Assembly: GCA_916048095.2 (NCBI GenBank)
Contig: OU696594.1
Coordinates: 3,199,281 to 3,263,280, forward strand
DNA from: Sacculina carcini
Lineage: Eukaryota > Arthropoda > Thecostraca > Sacculinidae
Length of the DNA stretch: 64,000 bases
Direction: 5' to 3'
The notes below the pieces were generated by a model. The model saw nothing but the letters and a program-made list of their open reading frames with translations. It searched no databases and was not told the DNA's origin. Below, piece by piece: positions 43,380 to 54,739 of this stretch; the stretch's first letter is position 1; each line of letters opens with the position of its first letter. The position numbers were made by a program, and so were the translations under genes.

Positions 43380-44838
43380 GATTGTTCGAGCTTCTGATAA
43401 TTTCTTCACAGTTATCCTCAATATCTTTATTTTCTGGACATGCCTCTATTGTACTACTCAATTGTGCCCCTGCGTAAGTATCAGAATCAATGAGGTTTAC
43501 TTCAGTTTCTTCTGTCGGAAATCTTGATAGAGCGTCTGCAACAATATTCTTTGATCCTGGAATATATTCGACATTACATTTATATTCGTCCAGCATGATA
43601 GCCCATCGTTGTATGCGTGGGTTCCTCATTTCAGATGTAAAAAGATGTTGCAACGGCTTATGATCACAATATACGGTGAATTTAGCTCCATACAAATAAG
43701 GTCGAAATTTCTGACAAGAGTACACAATGGCATAAGCCTCTTTCTCGATTATCGGCCAGTTCATCTGTGAGTTAGATAGCTGATGTGACAGAAACTGAAT
43801 CACCCTTTCTTGTCCATTATCTGTTTCTTGTACTAATGCACTGCCTATTCCAACATCTGAAGCGTCCGTGTATAATTTGAATAGCTTGTTCATGTCTGGG
43901 TAATGTAGTATTGGTGATTCTGCGAGAGCAATTTTCAATTGGTCAAACGCTTTTTGACACTGACGTGACCATTCAAAGCGTGCATGTTTCCGTGTTAAGG
44001 ATGTTAATGGTTTACTAATTTCCGCAAATTTTGATTTGAATCTTCTGTAATAACTGGCTAATCCGGTAAATGAACGAATGTCTTTTACTGTTCTTGGAGT
44101 TTGTAATTTATATAGTGCTATAACTTTGTTAGGATCCGGTTTAATACCACTGGGTGACACTACGTGTCCTAAATAATTAATTTCTGGGCGTAAAAATTCA
44201 CACTTTGACTGCTTTAATTTCAACCTGGCCTTTTTGAGCCGTTCAAATACAATATTCAAGTGCTCTAAATGTTCCTCGAATGATCTTGAGAATATTATTA
44301 TATCGTCCATATAAGCAATACAAAATTTATACTGTATTCCGTGTAGTACAGTATTCATCAGTTCTGAAAACACCGATGGTGCGCAAGTATGTCCAAACGG
44401 CACACAAAACTCAAAACTCCACTCAAAACTCCCTAAGAAACAAGTAAATGCTGTCTTTGGAATTGAATCCTTGTGTACTGGAATCTGGCAATATTCTGAT
44501 TTTAAATCTAGTGAAGTGAAATACTTTGATCCTCCGAGAGATGCTGATATTTCATCGACCCTGGGCAATGGATACCCACTTTTCTTTGTGACCCTGTTCA
44601 GTTTCCTATAATCAACACATAATCTGAGTGATTCATCTTTCTTTGACACTAATAAAATTGGTGATGCCCAGGGTGATTGGGATGGCTTAATTAGATTAGC
44701 CTTCAATAATTCGTTCAAATGTTCCTCCATAAATTGTCGCTGGCTATACGGTAATCGGTACGGTTGTTGTTTGATGGGTTTGGGGTTATCGTCAGTATCT
44801 ATTTTAATTTCCATTAGGTCAGTTTTTCCAAAATCCAT
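43380..44838 (-). pseudogene. Ty3/Gypsy Pol: RT and RNase H, truncated
   Basis: Open from 44838 leftward. RT: KQQPYRLPYSQRQ, ASPILLVSKKD, LRLCVDYRKLNRVT, TSLDLKSEYCQIPV (first catalytic Asp), FGHTCAPSVF and IAYMDDIIIFS (YMDD). Connection: SFTGLASYYRRFKSKFAEI. RNase H: LYTDASDVGIGSALVQ, EKEAYAIVYSCQKFRPYLYG, VYCDHKPL, and GSKNIVADALSRFP. The usual integrase is missing: the frame ends in a hexamer repeat near 43320. Typical Gypsy order with protease and Gag pieces to the right on the same strand. Confidence 0.88.
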
Positions 44839-44921
44839 GTTTTATTTAGCAAATATATCTATATTTTGTTCTAACAATTGAGCAGTTTTCTCTTTCTGTG
44901 TAGCAGTCAAAGGATTCATAT

Positions 44922-45779
44922 TTACTTCTGTCTTTCATCTGTTTTACATTCCCTGCCCTGCTTCACCTCTGCTACATTGAAATTTTGGGTTGATTCTCCA
45001 TAACCAATTACTTGATAAGCTGTTAAGCTCAGTCGGCGAGTGGAATAATTAACAAAGGAAACGGACACACAATTATTCGTGATACTTGTCACTGTTTGCT
45101 TCACTTGTAGCAATGGCTCCATATTGAACGGATATAACTTATGATCCGGTGTTATCACAAGTTCATTACACTTATTATCCCAATTTTCGATATATGCGTC
45201 AAATATAGTTGTGCAAGTCATAGGATCAATTTTTACAGAATTTTTTAGTCTTATCAAGTACTTATTTGGTGCATTTAGAACCGACTTTGACACTGACGGT
45301 ATTGTACTACCTAGTATTTTTAACGTGTATGTTTCTAAGTCCAGTTGTACATTAAATTGGCGGAAGAAATCTGATCCTAGAATGCAATCATACTTCAAGT
45401 TCTCTACCACTCTAAAATCATATTCAGTATTAAATTTAGCAAGACAGATGGGTAATTTAATACTTCCAGCATTTTTTAGTCTTGTTCCGGTTATACTAGC
45501 TAAGCGTACGGCATCGTCGAGAATTATTTTATGTAATTTATTTAATTTCATCACTATTTCTTTTGATATTATTGTTACGTCACACCCAGTATCAATCAAT
45601 ATGTAAATTCGCTTGCCTCCTACATGTGCATAACACATTGGTGTATTATTATTCATATTAATATTACCAAACAAATGTTCACTGGGTTTAGAAGTCTGAA
45701 CCACATACTGACCAGTTTCAATAGCGGTTTTCTTTAGTTTTCCGATTGATTTCTTACTGGCATCATAAGAGCCCTGCAA
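44922..45779 (-). pseudogene. Ty3/Gypsy aspartic protease region
   Basis: 285 codons. The retropepsin active site is IYILIDTGCDVTIIS, followed by the flap-like and YDCILGSDFFRQFN (the ILG motif). It would process the Gag-Pol polyprotein. It is separated from the RT frame by a short interval with stops, so the element is damaged or uses recoding; the former is likelier as the integrase is also missing. Confidence 0.8.
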
Positions 45780-46004
45780 TGTTGTCTAGTGTGACCGATT
45801 CTACCACAGTGTTGGCATTTTGGTCGTCCGTCTGGGGTCCATGAATATTTTTGTGCAGCCTGGAAATTTCGAGGCATTGTTCTTTGCTGATTTGGTTGTT
45901 GGTTCCAATATATATTAATCGGTGGTGGTGGTGGTCCACGCTGCGGATATTGCTGTAAGTTATGTCTCTGTGGTCTGATATCCTCGGGTCTAGTATTTAT
46001 ATTT
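45734..46004 (-). pseudogene. Ty3/Gypsy Gag C-terminus (CCHC)
   Basis: Short frame with CQHCGRIGHTRQHC, a nucleocapsid zinc knuckle that binds element RNA, preceded by a Pro/Gln/Asn-rich stretch. It overlaps the protease frame. Its N-terminal part is cut off by the LINE ORF1-only insertion whose (TTG)n tail lies at 46005-46020. Confidence 0.75.
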
Positions 46005-46950
46005 AACAACAACAACAACAAGCGTGTATTTGATATAGCGCACTAATCAACAAAGGCGCGATAAACATGAGATAATTGATATGATGAAACATGAGATACA
46101 AGATAATAATTACATCAAAACGGAAGCTCAGAAAGAAGAAAACAAGAGCTAGCAAGGACAAAAATATAACAGGAAAGATAAACACCGGATTATTTTATGC
46201 TGAAAAAACAACCACAAAGACATGAACAGACACATTACTTTATATAGACAAACACTCCTCTCACTTTCACCGCGACAGTGTTCTTCTCTTTCTTGTAGTA
46301 TACGTACCCGTTTTTCGTGAAGGTGGTGTACAGGGTTTTTTCTCTCTTGATCGCCAGTAGTTCTCTCAGCAGACCAACTTTTTGCGCCTCAAGGCATTCG
46401 TTGACATAGAGATGTTTACCTTTCAGCTCCGTTCTGCGAGTGTAGATTTGTTCACGCAGACTCCCGACACCGGCTCGTACAAATCTCACAAGCAGCCTCG
46501 GCGTCCGTCCTGGTAGCTTTTGAACTCGCTCGATGTCGAATGGCGACACTCTTATATCAGGAAAGGCCGCATGAATCACACCACAGGCTTCTTCCACTGG
46601 GTTAGCTGGCCGGCTTGCTTTGTGACGTGATATATTCTTGCCGGAGAGCACTAGAGCTGGAAGACGCTCCTGCACCTCCATGTCCTCAATTTTGGCTTCC
46701 ATTCTGGCAAGACGAGACTCTTCTTCTTCAAGTTGACGTTTCATCTTCTCTAGCTCCTTGTCTTTTTCTTCCTGGTGCTTCTCCAAGTCCGCGATCCGTT
46801 CCGAGAACGATTCTAATTTTTTTCAAGAATTTCTCGGAGTTTTGCCATCTCGCTTGCAACGTAACTTGAGATCTTCGATTCGAAACTTGCGATGGCTTCT
46901 CCGAAAATTTTTTTCATATCAACATCTTCAATCTTCTTTGGAGCCATATT
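46005..46950 (-). mobile_element. ORF1-only LINE derivative
   Basis: Minus-strand insertion with a (TTG)n tail at 46005-46020 preceded by a TATATCAAATACACGC segment like other CR1-type 3' ends in this window, and a body made almost entirely of an ORF1. No endonuclease or RT is present, so it resembles a non-autonomous ORF1-only LINE derivative or a deletion product. It interrupts the Gypsy Gag. Confidence 0.6.
46235..46947 (-). pseudogene. LINE ORF1-like protein, coiled coil plus RRM-like
   Basis: Starts MAPKKIEDVDMKKIFGEA at 46947; a one-base shift in an A run near 46823 stops that frame, and the rest reads from 46786 (183 codons). A strongly charged coiled coil (EKHQEEKDKELEKMKRQLEEEE) is followed by an RRM-like region (LLVRFVRAGVGSLREQIYTRR, LYVNECLEAQKVGLLREL) that resembles the L1/Tx1-type ORF1 or baculovirus FP-like fold. 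Such proteins trimerise and bind element RNA. Confidence 0.65.
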
Positions 46951-47021
46951 TTTGATAGTAGAATGTTAATACGTTTCGTAAGCTGTTTTGTTGCCCTCAG
47001 CTGGCGGCGCTCTGCACTGCT

Positions 47022-47936
47022 TCAAGCTGTGTCCCTTGCGACCACAACGCGGGCAGCAGCGTGACAACGCGGGCACTGCTTCATGAAGTGGGCCGTGGAA
47101 CCGCACACATAACATCCTTTTTTCTGTGCGGCCGTCGTCGTCACCGATCCAGACCGGTTGGCCTGCTCTCTGAGTCTACCTTGCTTCACGGCTGCCACCG
47201 CCATGTCTGACGAGGATATTCTCTCAGCGCCCTCTATACTACTCACGGTAAATACCAAATCATCACCTTTTTCTTCCGAATATCCACGCTTCATCGGAAT
47301 GCCCTTTTCAGCGAACACCTTCTTCGTCTCGATCAGTAAACGACGTCCGGTACTTTCTACAGTCACATCCTCGTTGGAAAGCCATAGTTTGATTCTGGTT
47401 TGGACGGCGCGCGGCAGCTGGCCTATAAAAAGCGACATCAACACAGACTTTCCCGCTTGAGCGTCTCTCGCTCGTTTTTTGAGTGCGAAGTAGAAATCAT
47501 CCAGCTGCTCCCCTGGTTTCCATTTGTACGCACACAGTGCCTGCATGCAGTCGTACTGATCTGACGGACTATCCAGCGTTGCGCACAATATTTCAAATGC
47601 TTCGGCCAACGATGACGCCTCATCCACCACTTCACGCACGAGTTCTCTCTCCGCTGTTCGTCTGTTAATGAACGCCGGTAGCATGCCGATGGCTAACCTT
47701 TCTCCATCTGGCCCGCGGCATAAAAGGCTGCTTACGGCTGCGATGAACAAAGGCTTCCACTCTGCGATGGATTCTTGCCCTTTCAGGGGTGGCACAGGCA
47801 AATTCAAGTGGGACTGCCACGCATTCATGCTGGTTGGACCACACACCACGCCTGATTCCACATTACTCACCCCTGATCCGGCTCCTTGAGTTCGCGGATT
47901 CTTACTATCCAACATATCACTGTTGCTTTCAGCCAT
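47022..47936 (-). CDS. LTR-retrotransposon Gag with zinc knuckle
   Basis: 305 codons from MAESNSDMLDSKN (an earlier in-frame Met at 47984 is possible). The middle is a Gag-type domain (WQSHLNLPVPPLKGQESIAEWKPLF..., CAYKWKPGEQLDDFYFALKK), ending with one CCHC knuckle CYVCGSTAHFMKQC. It would package element RNA. No protease or RT of the same element adjoins: on the left is the ORF1-only LINE, and on the right LTR copy 3 in the opposite orientation. The frame is intact. Confidence 0.72.
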   Translation of the reverse strand: MAESNSDMLDSKNPRTQGAGSGVSNVESGVVCGPTSMNAWQSHLNLPVPPLKGQESIAEWKPLFIAAVSSLLCRGPDGERLAIGMLPAFINRRTAERELVREVVDEASSLAEAFEILCATLDSPSDQYDCMQALCAYKWKPGEQLDDFYFALKKRARDAQAGKSVLMSLFIGQLPRAVQTRIKLWLSNEDVTVESTGRRLLIETKKVFAEKGIPMKRGYSEEKGDDLVFTVSSIEGAERISSSDMAVAAVKQGRLREQANRSGSVTTTAAQKKGCYVCGSTAHFMKQCPRCHAAARVVVARDTA

Positions 47937-48215
47937 GATCACAGTAACACTGATTAATCTTGATTTAATGTCGTAACGAGACAAATGACTAATCGTTGAG
48001 CAATAATAACGATGATGTATTCATAAGAAATCAAGATTAATTAAAGATACTATAGATCACACAACAATGACAAACGCCTGGAACAATAACAACGTACACC
48101 AAAGCTGTCAGACTTGTGTTATGCCAGAAACCGCCAAGAATGGTACAATAAGCCAAAGGGTACATTCTCACACCAGATCGGGCCACAATAACGACAAAGG
48201 GTTAAAAGACTGCGA

Positions 48216-48879
48216 TATAACAAAGTTATAATCAGACCAGTTTTCTATCTGTCAGTTTACTCAGTTTTTCTTCTCTCTCTCTCTCAGTTTACTTTCGCGT
48301 TCTTTTCACGGCCTGCTTGTGCAGCTGTCGTTAGGCTAATTTATGTGGTAGGGTGGTGTCAGTAGTACACTGCGCCTGATATGCTTGACAATGTGTTAAG
48401 TAGTTTGACAGTTAATTTATGACCTTTTTTGTACGTCTGACTTGGCTGAGCATCTCGTGGTAACACGCGAGTGTACTGTCAGATCATGTTTAGAAATAGC
48501 TTGTGTCCCGGTTGTGTAGTCGCGCTGTTTGGCCAACTCGCATTGCTTGTGGTGTATGGTGCAAACGGCATGTGGTCGTGGGTATATCAACCGGGGTTAA
48601 TAAGAATAGGGCTTGACTTGCTACTTGCGAGGTAGGACTTGCCACTCAGCCAGGCAGGCAGTTATTAAGTCATCATTATGGTATTAGGTTCAGGACTTAT
48701 TAAGTTTTAAGAGTAGATTTGACTGGTTGCTGAAAATACACAATTAAACTACGACTGGGTGACTATTGCTTGTTATCGCGGAATACAACATCAAGAGGAA
48801 CTGTCAAGACATCACGATCAGCCGAACGACGAAGACCAAGATCAACATAACATCTCAACAACGTATTGGTGTCGTTACA
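48216..48879 (+). mobile_element. LTR, copy 3 (664 bp)
   Basis: Starts TATAACAAAGTTATAATC and ends GTCGTTACA, like LTR copy 1. No primer-binding site follows, so this is a solo LTR or 3' LTR. A purine-rich AAAGGGTTAAAAG just upstream (about 48195-48208) could be a polypurine tract. It is oriented opposite to the Gag ORFs on both sides. Confidence 0.7.
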
Positions 48880-49020
48880 ATCGTCAATTGCCCCACACCG
48901 ATCGTAGTATGCCACATCCTCGATTTTTATTTACCACTATAGCGATCGTCAATTGCCCACAAACGCGAGCATATATACATTGATGTTTTGTGTGGTTGGG
49001 AATGTGTGTATGTGCGTATG

Positions 49021-50010
49021 TCATCGCCGGGTGTTCTGGGCACATGTGGTCAGGGCGCACGGATGTCGACCAGATGTTTCCCTCGATGGCTGCTTGAGAG
49101 TTCGCTTGACTCCTGGGTGTCCCATCTCGTGGTGCACCCTGCGGATGTGATCCTCTGGTTTCACTATCACTGCGCAACATGATACTGCGTGCTCATTTTC
49201 ACATGCACATCTGTTTTCTAGCCATTTCCTGGGCACACGAGTAAGTCGATCTGCCTTGTTTTCTTTCGATGAAACCAGCTTTACGCTCACTTTCAACTGA
49301 TACTCGTCAATGAGACATTTGACAATATCCAGTCTTCTGCGCACGAGCATTTCTCCGGCCGCTTTTGTGCGCAGACGCGATTTATCACTCAAAAGATCAG
49401 ACGTCCGTCGAGCAACAGTCTCAGAATCAGTCATCTGCTCAATTTCGTTAAAGTGCCACACAAGCGCCAAATTTAGACCTTTTATGACTGCCTTTAGTTC
49501 TGCCATGTTAATGTGCTGTACGTTGTTTTTCCTCAGCCGGCTACCGTCCTCAACAATCTCGCCATCCACCTCGATTGCAGCTCCAAGAGCAAGGTAGCTT
49601 GCATCGACCCACACTCGAGCTTTTTCTCCTCGCACCGCCCATCGACCACGCACAGGGTCATGTTTTGCCAGATCAGTCGAGACGCTTTGGAGACACTCTT
49701 GAAGAAATTCACTTTTTATTTCTTCATCCCATGAACTGCTGCTTTCACTTGCGATTCTCTTGATATATGCAGTCGCCACACGTGACCACCCACAAACTGG
49801 ATAGTGCTCTGTCCATTTGCTGCAGACAGAAAACACCGTCCGACGCGTCACGCGTTCAGGTAATGTACACACACCACCGTCACGCGACCATATCAATTCT
49901 TGGTCTTCCTGTGAAACCCACAAGCCCAGAAGCCTAGTCCCAGCTTCGACGCTCTCACTGTCCTTACACACCAATCCATGTTCACACAAATTTTTCCTCG
50001 TGCTCAACAC
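49021..50010 (-). pseudogene. LTR-retrotransposon RNase H and integrase N-terminus
   Basis: 329 codons. RNase H: VWVDASYLALGAAIEVDG (Asp), HINMAELKAVIKGLNLAL (Glu), MTDSETV (Asp), then SSKENKADRLTRVP. It is followed by an integrase zinc-binding start, HIRRVHHEMGHPGVKRTL, and is then truncated before the catalytic core. It continues the same element as the RT frame to the right, in a different frame. The element lineage (Gypsy-like versus other) is unresolved. Confidence 0.75.
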
Positions 50011-50686
50011 TGACCAAATTTTTATTTACCAGCATATCGTCAACATACGGGACAACTCCTGATTCAACCCGCGCATCCAATTTAATCACGGTTTTGAGCA
50101 CTGCCTTCAAAATCAACGGAGCTACATTCAACCCAAATCCCAATCTTGTAAGACAGTATCTTCCACCTTTAATCATTACAGTTTGATATGGCCACAAACT
50201 AGGATGAATTCTAATCTGCAAATACGCCTTCTTCAAATCCAAGACAGCAACATTATCTCCTAACCTCCTCCAGTTCCTCAAAACATCAGCACAAACATCA
50301 GCGTCCCTGGTATGAGCATCTGTGAAATAATTCAACTCCCTGAAGTCCATTACTGGTCTTACCTTATTCCGCTGCGGCACAGCCATCAGCGGTATCAGTC
50401 CCCTCGCAGGGCCAAGTCTTCCTTCGTCGTACTTCACGAGCCAGCCATTCTCCATCCAACACCGTAACTCGTCATCAAAAGCCCCTTGAATACCAGCGTC
50501 CAGGCGATACGACTCCACATGGTTTTTCAAAACACTCGGACCTTCTCCGCCAGCCCACTTCCATTCCGCTGTCCACGATTTGTGTGACGCGTCATATACA
50601 ACTGTAAAATCTGTCTCGTCGACTTTCAGGTTCTTATTGCAAGGAATCATCGTGCAGATCATGGCGCGCTCCACATGCAACACCAA
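49982..50686 (-). pseudogene. LTR-retrotransposon reverse transcriptase
   Basis: RT fingers and palm: LIPLMAVPQRNKVRPVMDFRELN, NVAVLDLKKAYLQIRI (first catalytic Asp), RLGFGLNVAPLILKAVL, and VVPYVDDMLV (YVDD). It overlaps the RNase H frame at its end, which indicates a frameshift lesion near 50000. The upstream protease ORF overlaps it by about 50 bases. Confidence 0.8.
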
Positions 50687-51107
50687 ACACTGGCCTTAAG
50701 TCCGCTGACAATGAAAGACCACCCATCAGCGACATAGCATCTAGTCCAGCCACAAAACGATAATCGAACAAGCACTCTGTAACCACAATAGCTTTTAGCT
50801 CAACTGATTTACCGTCCACGCGCAGCACTACGTTACTCTCCCCTGCGCACCGAATCATCCCTCCATTCATTGCGTACACACTGACGGTCGACCTGTCAAC
50901 TTTTTTCCCGCACAATGACATGTGTATTAAGCTTCTGGTGCATCCGGTATCAACCAGCACTGGACAGGACACACCGTTTACCTCGTCGACGACAGTCACA
51001 AGCACCTTGTGTATTGTTTTGGAGAGGAGGCTGGCGCACACCGCCTCTCCTACTCGTTTAACGGGCACGACGCCTGCACATGTCCCTTTTCTCCGCATCG
51101 ATAACAC
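50634..51107 (-). CDS. LTR-retrotransposon aspartic protease
   Basis: 157 codons. The active site is CPVLVDTGCTRSLIH, with a second conserved part FDYRFVAGLDAMSLMGG. It overlaps the preceding Gag by 58 bases and the following RT by 53, a layout consistent with recoded or decayed Gag-Pro-Pol frames. Confidence 0.72.
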   Translation of the reverse strand: MLSMRRKGTCAGVVPVKRVGEAVCASLLSKTIHKVLVTVVDEVNGVSCPVLVDTGCTRSLIHMSLCGKKVDRSTVSVYAMNGGMIRCAGESNVVLRVDGKSVELKAIVVTECLFDYRFVAGLDAMSLMGGLSLSADLRPVFGVACGARHDLHDDSLQ

Positions 51108-51880
51108 GTGATGTTTCCAAACGACTTATTGCTCCTACAATTTCTCGATATATGACCTACGCGACCACAATTAAAACATTTGGGGCCTGCTCCAAGTACA
51201 CAATTCGTCGTTGAACTCAAGCCGGGCGCCACGCTGCTCATATCTGAATGAATTGTCCTTGCTCTCTCAATGACCTCTTTGAACATCATCCCATCCAAAT
51301 TGGCATTCGCCACTTCTACTTCTCTCACCTTGACAGGTAGACCCCTGACGAATGCATACCTCAACGTGATGTCTGCAGTGATGCCACAACAGGTGCCCAA
51401 CTTCTCCTGGTCCGATGCGAACACATCCACAACCTCACCGTCCCGAAGTTTACGGTCCACGAATCGGTCCAGAGACACATACGGGTCGGCCCCAAAAGCT
51501 CGCTGTAGCGCAAGACATACCTTATCCATGTTGAGCTGGTCGTCAGAGCTGAGACGATCAACTACGGCTTAAGCATTCCCGGTCAATCTCATCATGACGA
51601 CTGCTGCCACATCGGTGACGCCTCTCAGCCGACACATCTTCCTCACCTTTCCGAGCCACTCTGACGGGTCGCTTTTGCCGTCATACTCAGGTATAAGCCG
51701 AATGTCAAGTGATGAACTCCCACCGACGACTTGTGACTGCAGCATCTGTTCAGTTCGCTCCATGTAGCCGAAATAGTTTGTAGAAAATGTAATGAGTATA
51801 CAAAAAAACAATATCACACCAGAAAACCTCACAATGAATATAATACACCAACACAGAAAAACACAACACTCAAACGCCAC
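51050..51880 (-). pseudogene. LTR-retrotransposon Gag with two zinc knuckles
   Basis: Two pieces: 51569-51880 (IRLIPEYDGKSDPSEWLGKV, a Gag N-terminal pattern), ended by a stop after LTGNA, and 51050-51529 with two CCHC knuckles CFNCGRVGHISRNC and CYRCGEKGHVQASC. The stop at about 51570 breaks it. It heads the minus-strand element running to 49021; its 5' LTR was not recognised to the right. Confidence 0.78.
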
Positions 51881-51899
51881 TCAACGCGAAACTTCAAAT

Positions 51900-54240
51900 A
51901 CATAAGCACAATTTCACATCAAACTCAAATAATACATGTACATTAAAGTTAAACAATACATGCACAGAAGTTCACCTCAATATATAGCAAATTCATACAT
52001 ACAATGGATAGAAGTAATGAAGTAATGTGATGACAAAAAGTGTTGAGATAATGTGATGTAATTGGAAATCACTTGTCGGTGAGCGGTTTGGTTTAGGTGT
52101 GCATATGTATACGGATATATGTGTGTGTGAGTATGTGTGCGTGCGGCTGGTCAATGCCACCCAGATACAGGCCCTTTCACGAAAGTATGACGTCATCGAT
52201 GGCGGTCGCTTGACTCGTACGGGCGATACGCGTTGTTATTAGAAATTGTGCTTAGTGCGGGTGTTTGATTTTCATTCCGGCTCAATTAAGTTTGAAAATC
52301 ATGTTACCAACATAAGAAGCTTCAAATACAATTGCAAATAGAATAACTGAATATATTATAAGCCCGTGATTATGTGCATTTATAAGTGTAATTTAAGGTA
52401 CATATCTATGTGTATAGACTGGTTATTCGAGTGCCAACATAAGGCACTGTTGTGTTTTAACAGATAAAATACAAATAGCATCAGAGAGTGCCGTTGTAAA
52501 GGCCAAACTCTCGTCTCTGATCTGATCTGAACGCCACCTAGATACAGGCTCTTCCACGAAAATATGACGTCATCTCCACGTTGCAGTGTACTGGCGATTG
52601 TTTCAACTGTCAGTCAATGCAGTTGCACGCTACCGAGCCCACGTGGTTAGTGTTCTCATGTGTTTAGTGTTTTATCGCGTGCTATTCTTGGCGATAATTG
52701 ACGTGTTTAGTGATTTTAACTTCATTGTGATTCAGAGGGAAGTGTGAATTTGTCAAATTTCGTGTCAAGTGTGATTTGTATAGCCACTTTGTGTTCATCA
52801 CACGGATGATTCTGGACATCATCCTGGACATTTTGATGCAGTCAGAGGTTTCGGTTAAGTGGATATATTCAGTAAAATATGTACATCTATTCGTATTTAT
52901 GTAGTTTTCTCTTAGTTAAATACGTTACACCAATAAGGCCATATATTTTCATATGAACATCAAATGTTTGCACAGTTTAGTGTTTGAGTATCGATTTTTC
53001 GTCCAGCTAGATTATATTTGGATGCAGTTTTTGAAATGCTTATATTATAGGAATTGGAAATCTACTTGCGGTACGGTTATATCACTGTAGTGAGATTCGT
53101 TTTAGTATGTGTGGGCTTAATTGTCTTGTATTGTATTTGCTAGCTTGGAATTATGCCCAGTGTTCGCAAGGTGCTGAATTCACAGTGTTGTGTTCGCATG
53201 GTGCTGACGAGGATTGTAGATATCACGTGGTGGATATCGAGTGATCTGTTGGTGAATGGTGCGGTCTTGTGAAACAGTGATACCCCACGTGCGTCTCTCT
53301 TTTAGTACACGTGTATCTGTTCCTATGTGCGTGCTGCAGTTTATTGAATTATGGCGTTCACATCCCCATGAATAATTTCAGTAATAACTAGGGCTATCAA
53401 AAATTAACCTATAAATATAAAAAAGTATACTTATTTTCATGAAAAGGTAACTTAAAATATCCCTGTGCTGCTTCGGAAGGCTAAATTCTTGTTAATGCTC
53501 ACAAAGCTCTATTTCTCCTCTTAGGGTTTGGTGATATTCCTACAACAAAACACCAAAAATCATCCCAATACAGGCGAAACACAATGTTAATACATTAATA
53601 TATATTCAACAAGACAATCGAATTTATGAGCTGCATAATTATTTCATATGTGTGTTGATAATTTCATGACAGTGAGTCTGTGAGTGACAGTGATCTGTGT
53701 CCAGTTGTCACGTGATTCAGCTTTTTACTTTGCGCCAATATGTATGTCTGTGTGTGCGTGAACATTGTATGTATGTGAGTGTCCACGTCTATATGTAAGA
53801 ATAATTTGCTGACTGTATGAGAGGGCACTGATTCGTCTCTTGTGTTCAACCGTGGGAAAATGACACTGTATCACGCTGCAAACATCACATGATATTCCCT
53901 GTCTCGTGCGTATTATTATTATTATTATTAATTACAGGCAAATCCAGTAGCATGGGAAGAGTGCAAGCACTATTACCACCCTAAGGTGGCCCCATGTAAC
54001 GGAAGCGCCCAAAAGATTCAGAGAGAAAGAGAGTTCGAAGAGAAAGAAGTCTAGAAAGAGAGTTGGAAAGAAAATAATAAATAAATAACAATAAATAATA
54101 AACCATCATCCGATAACAATCCATAATGTCACTCCGCCCACGTTCCTCAATAAATAATAACAATCAACAATAAATATGTGATTCATTAAAAAACAGCCAT
54201 AAATAAATAAGAATAAATATTAATAAATAAGTAATAAATA
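51900..54240. other. 2.3 kb with no gene seen
   Basis: No coding frame with recognisable content. Two near-identical segments of about 44 bases, CCACC[C/T]AGATACAGGC... through a CRE-like TATGACGTCATC, lie at about 52157-52200 and 52531-52575. A (TTA)n run lies at 53910-53930. Parts are GT-rich. Confidence 0.5.
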
Positions 54241-54289
54241 ACAATCAAGAACAATACATATGATTCAAATAAGAAACATCCAACAATAA

Positions 54290-54600
54290 ATATAAATATG
54301 ATTCATTAAGTAACAACAACACAAATAAATATGATTCAATGAACAATAACACCAATAAATATGATTCAATAAACAACAACAACAATAAATATGATTCAAT
54401 AAACAGCAACAACAATAAATATGATTCAATAAACAACAACAACAATAAATATGATTCAATAAACAACAACAACAATAAATATGATTCAATAAACAGCAAC
54501 AACAATAAATATGATTCAATAAACAACAACAACAATAAATATGACTCAATAAACAGCAACAACAATAAATATGATTCAATAAACAACAACAGCCAACACT
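54290..54600. repeat. 30-bp AT-rich minisatellite
   Basis: About nine copies of AATAAATATGATTCAATAAACAACAACAAC (internal AAC/AGC variants), open in both strands' frames as low-complexity peptides. It lies just past the 3' end of the 2A-containing LINE on the minus strand, so it may have grown from that element's tail; this is inference. Confidence 0.9.
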
Positions 54601-54739
54601 GAGTAAAAGTATAATTTAATAAATAACAACAACCAATAATAAATAGTAATAAATAGAGAGTAAAATAGGAATAAATATAAATAAATAGAAAATAAATAAC
54701 AATAAGCATGAATAAATAACAATACATATGAATAAATAT

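Noticed and set aside
54265..54602. Asn-rich or Cys/Leu-rich repeat proteins on either strand
   Set aside because: They come from the 30-bp minisatellite; both strands are open because the unit is a multiple of three without stops.
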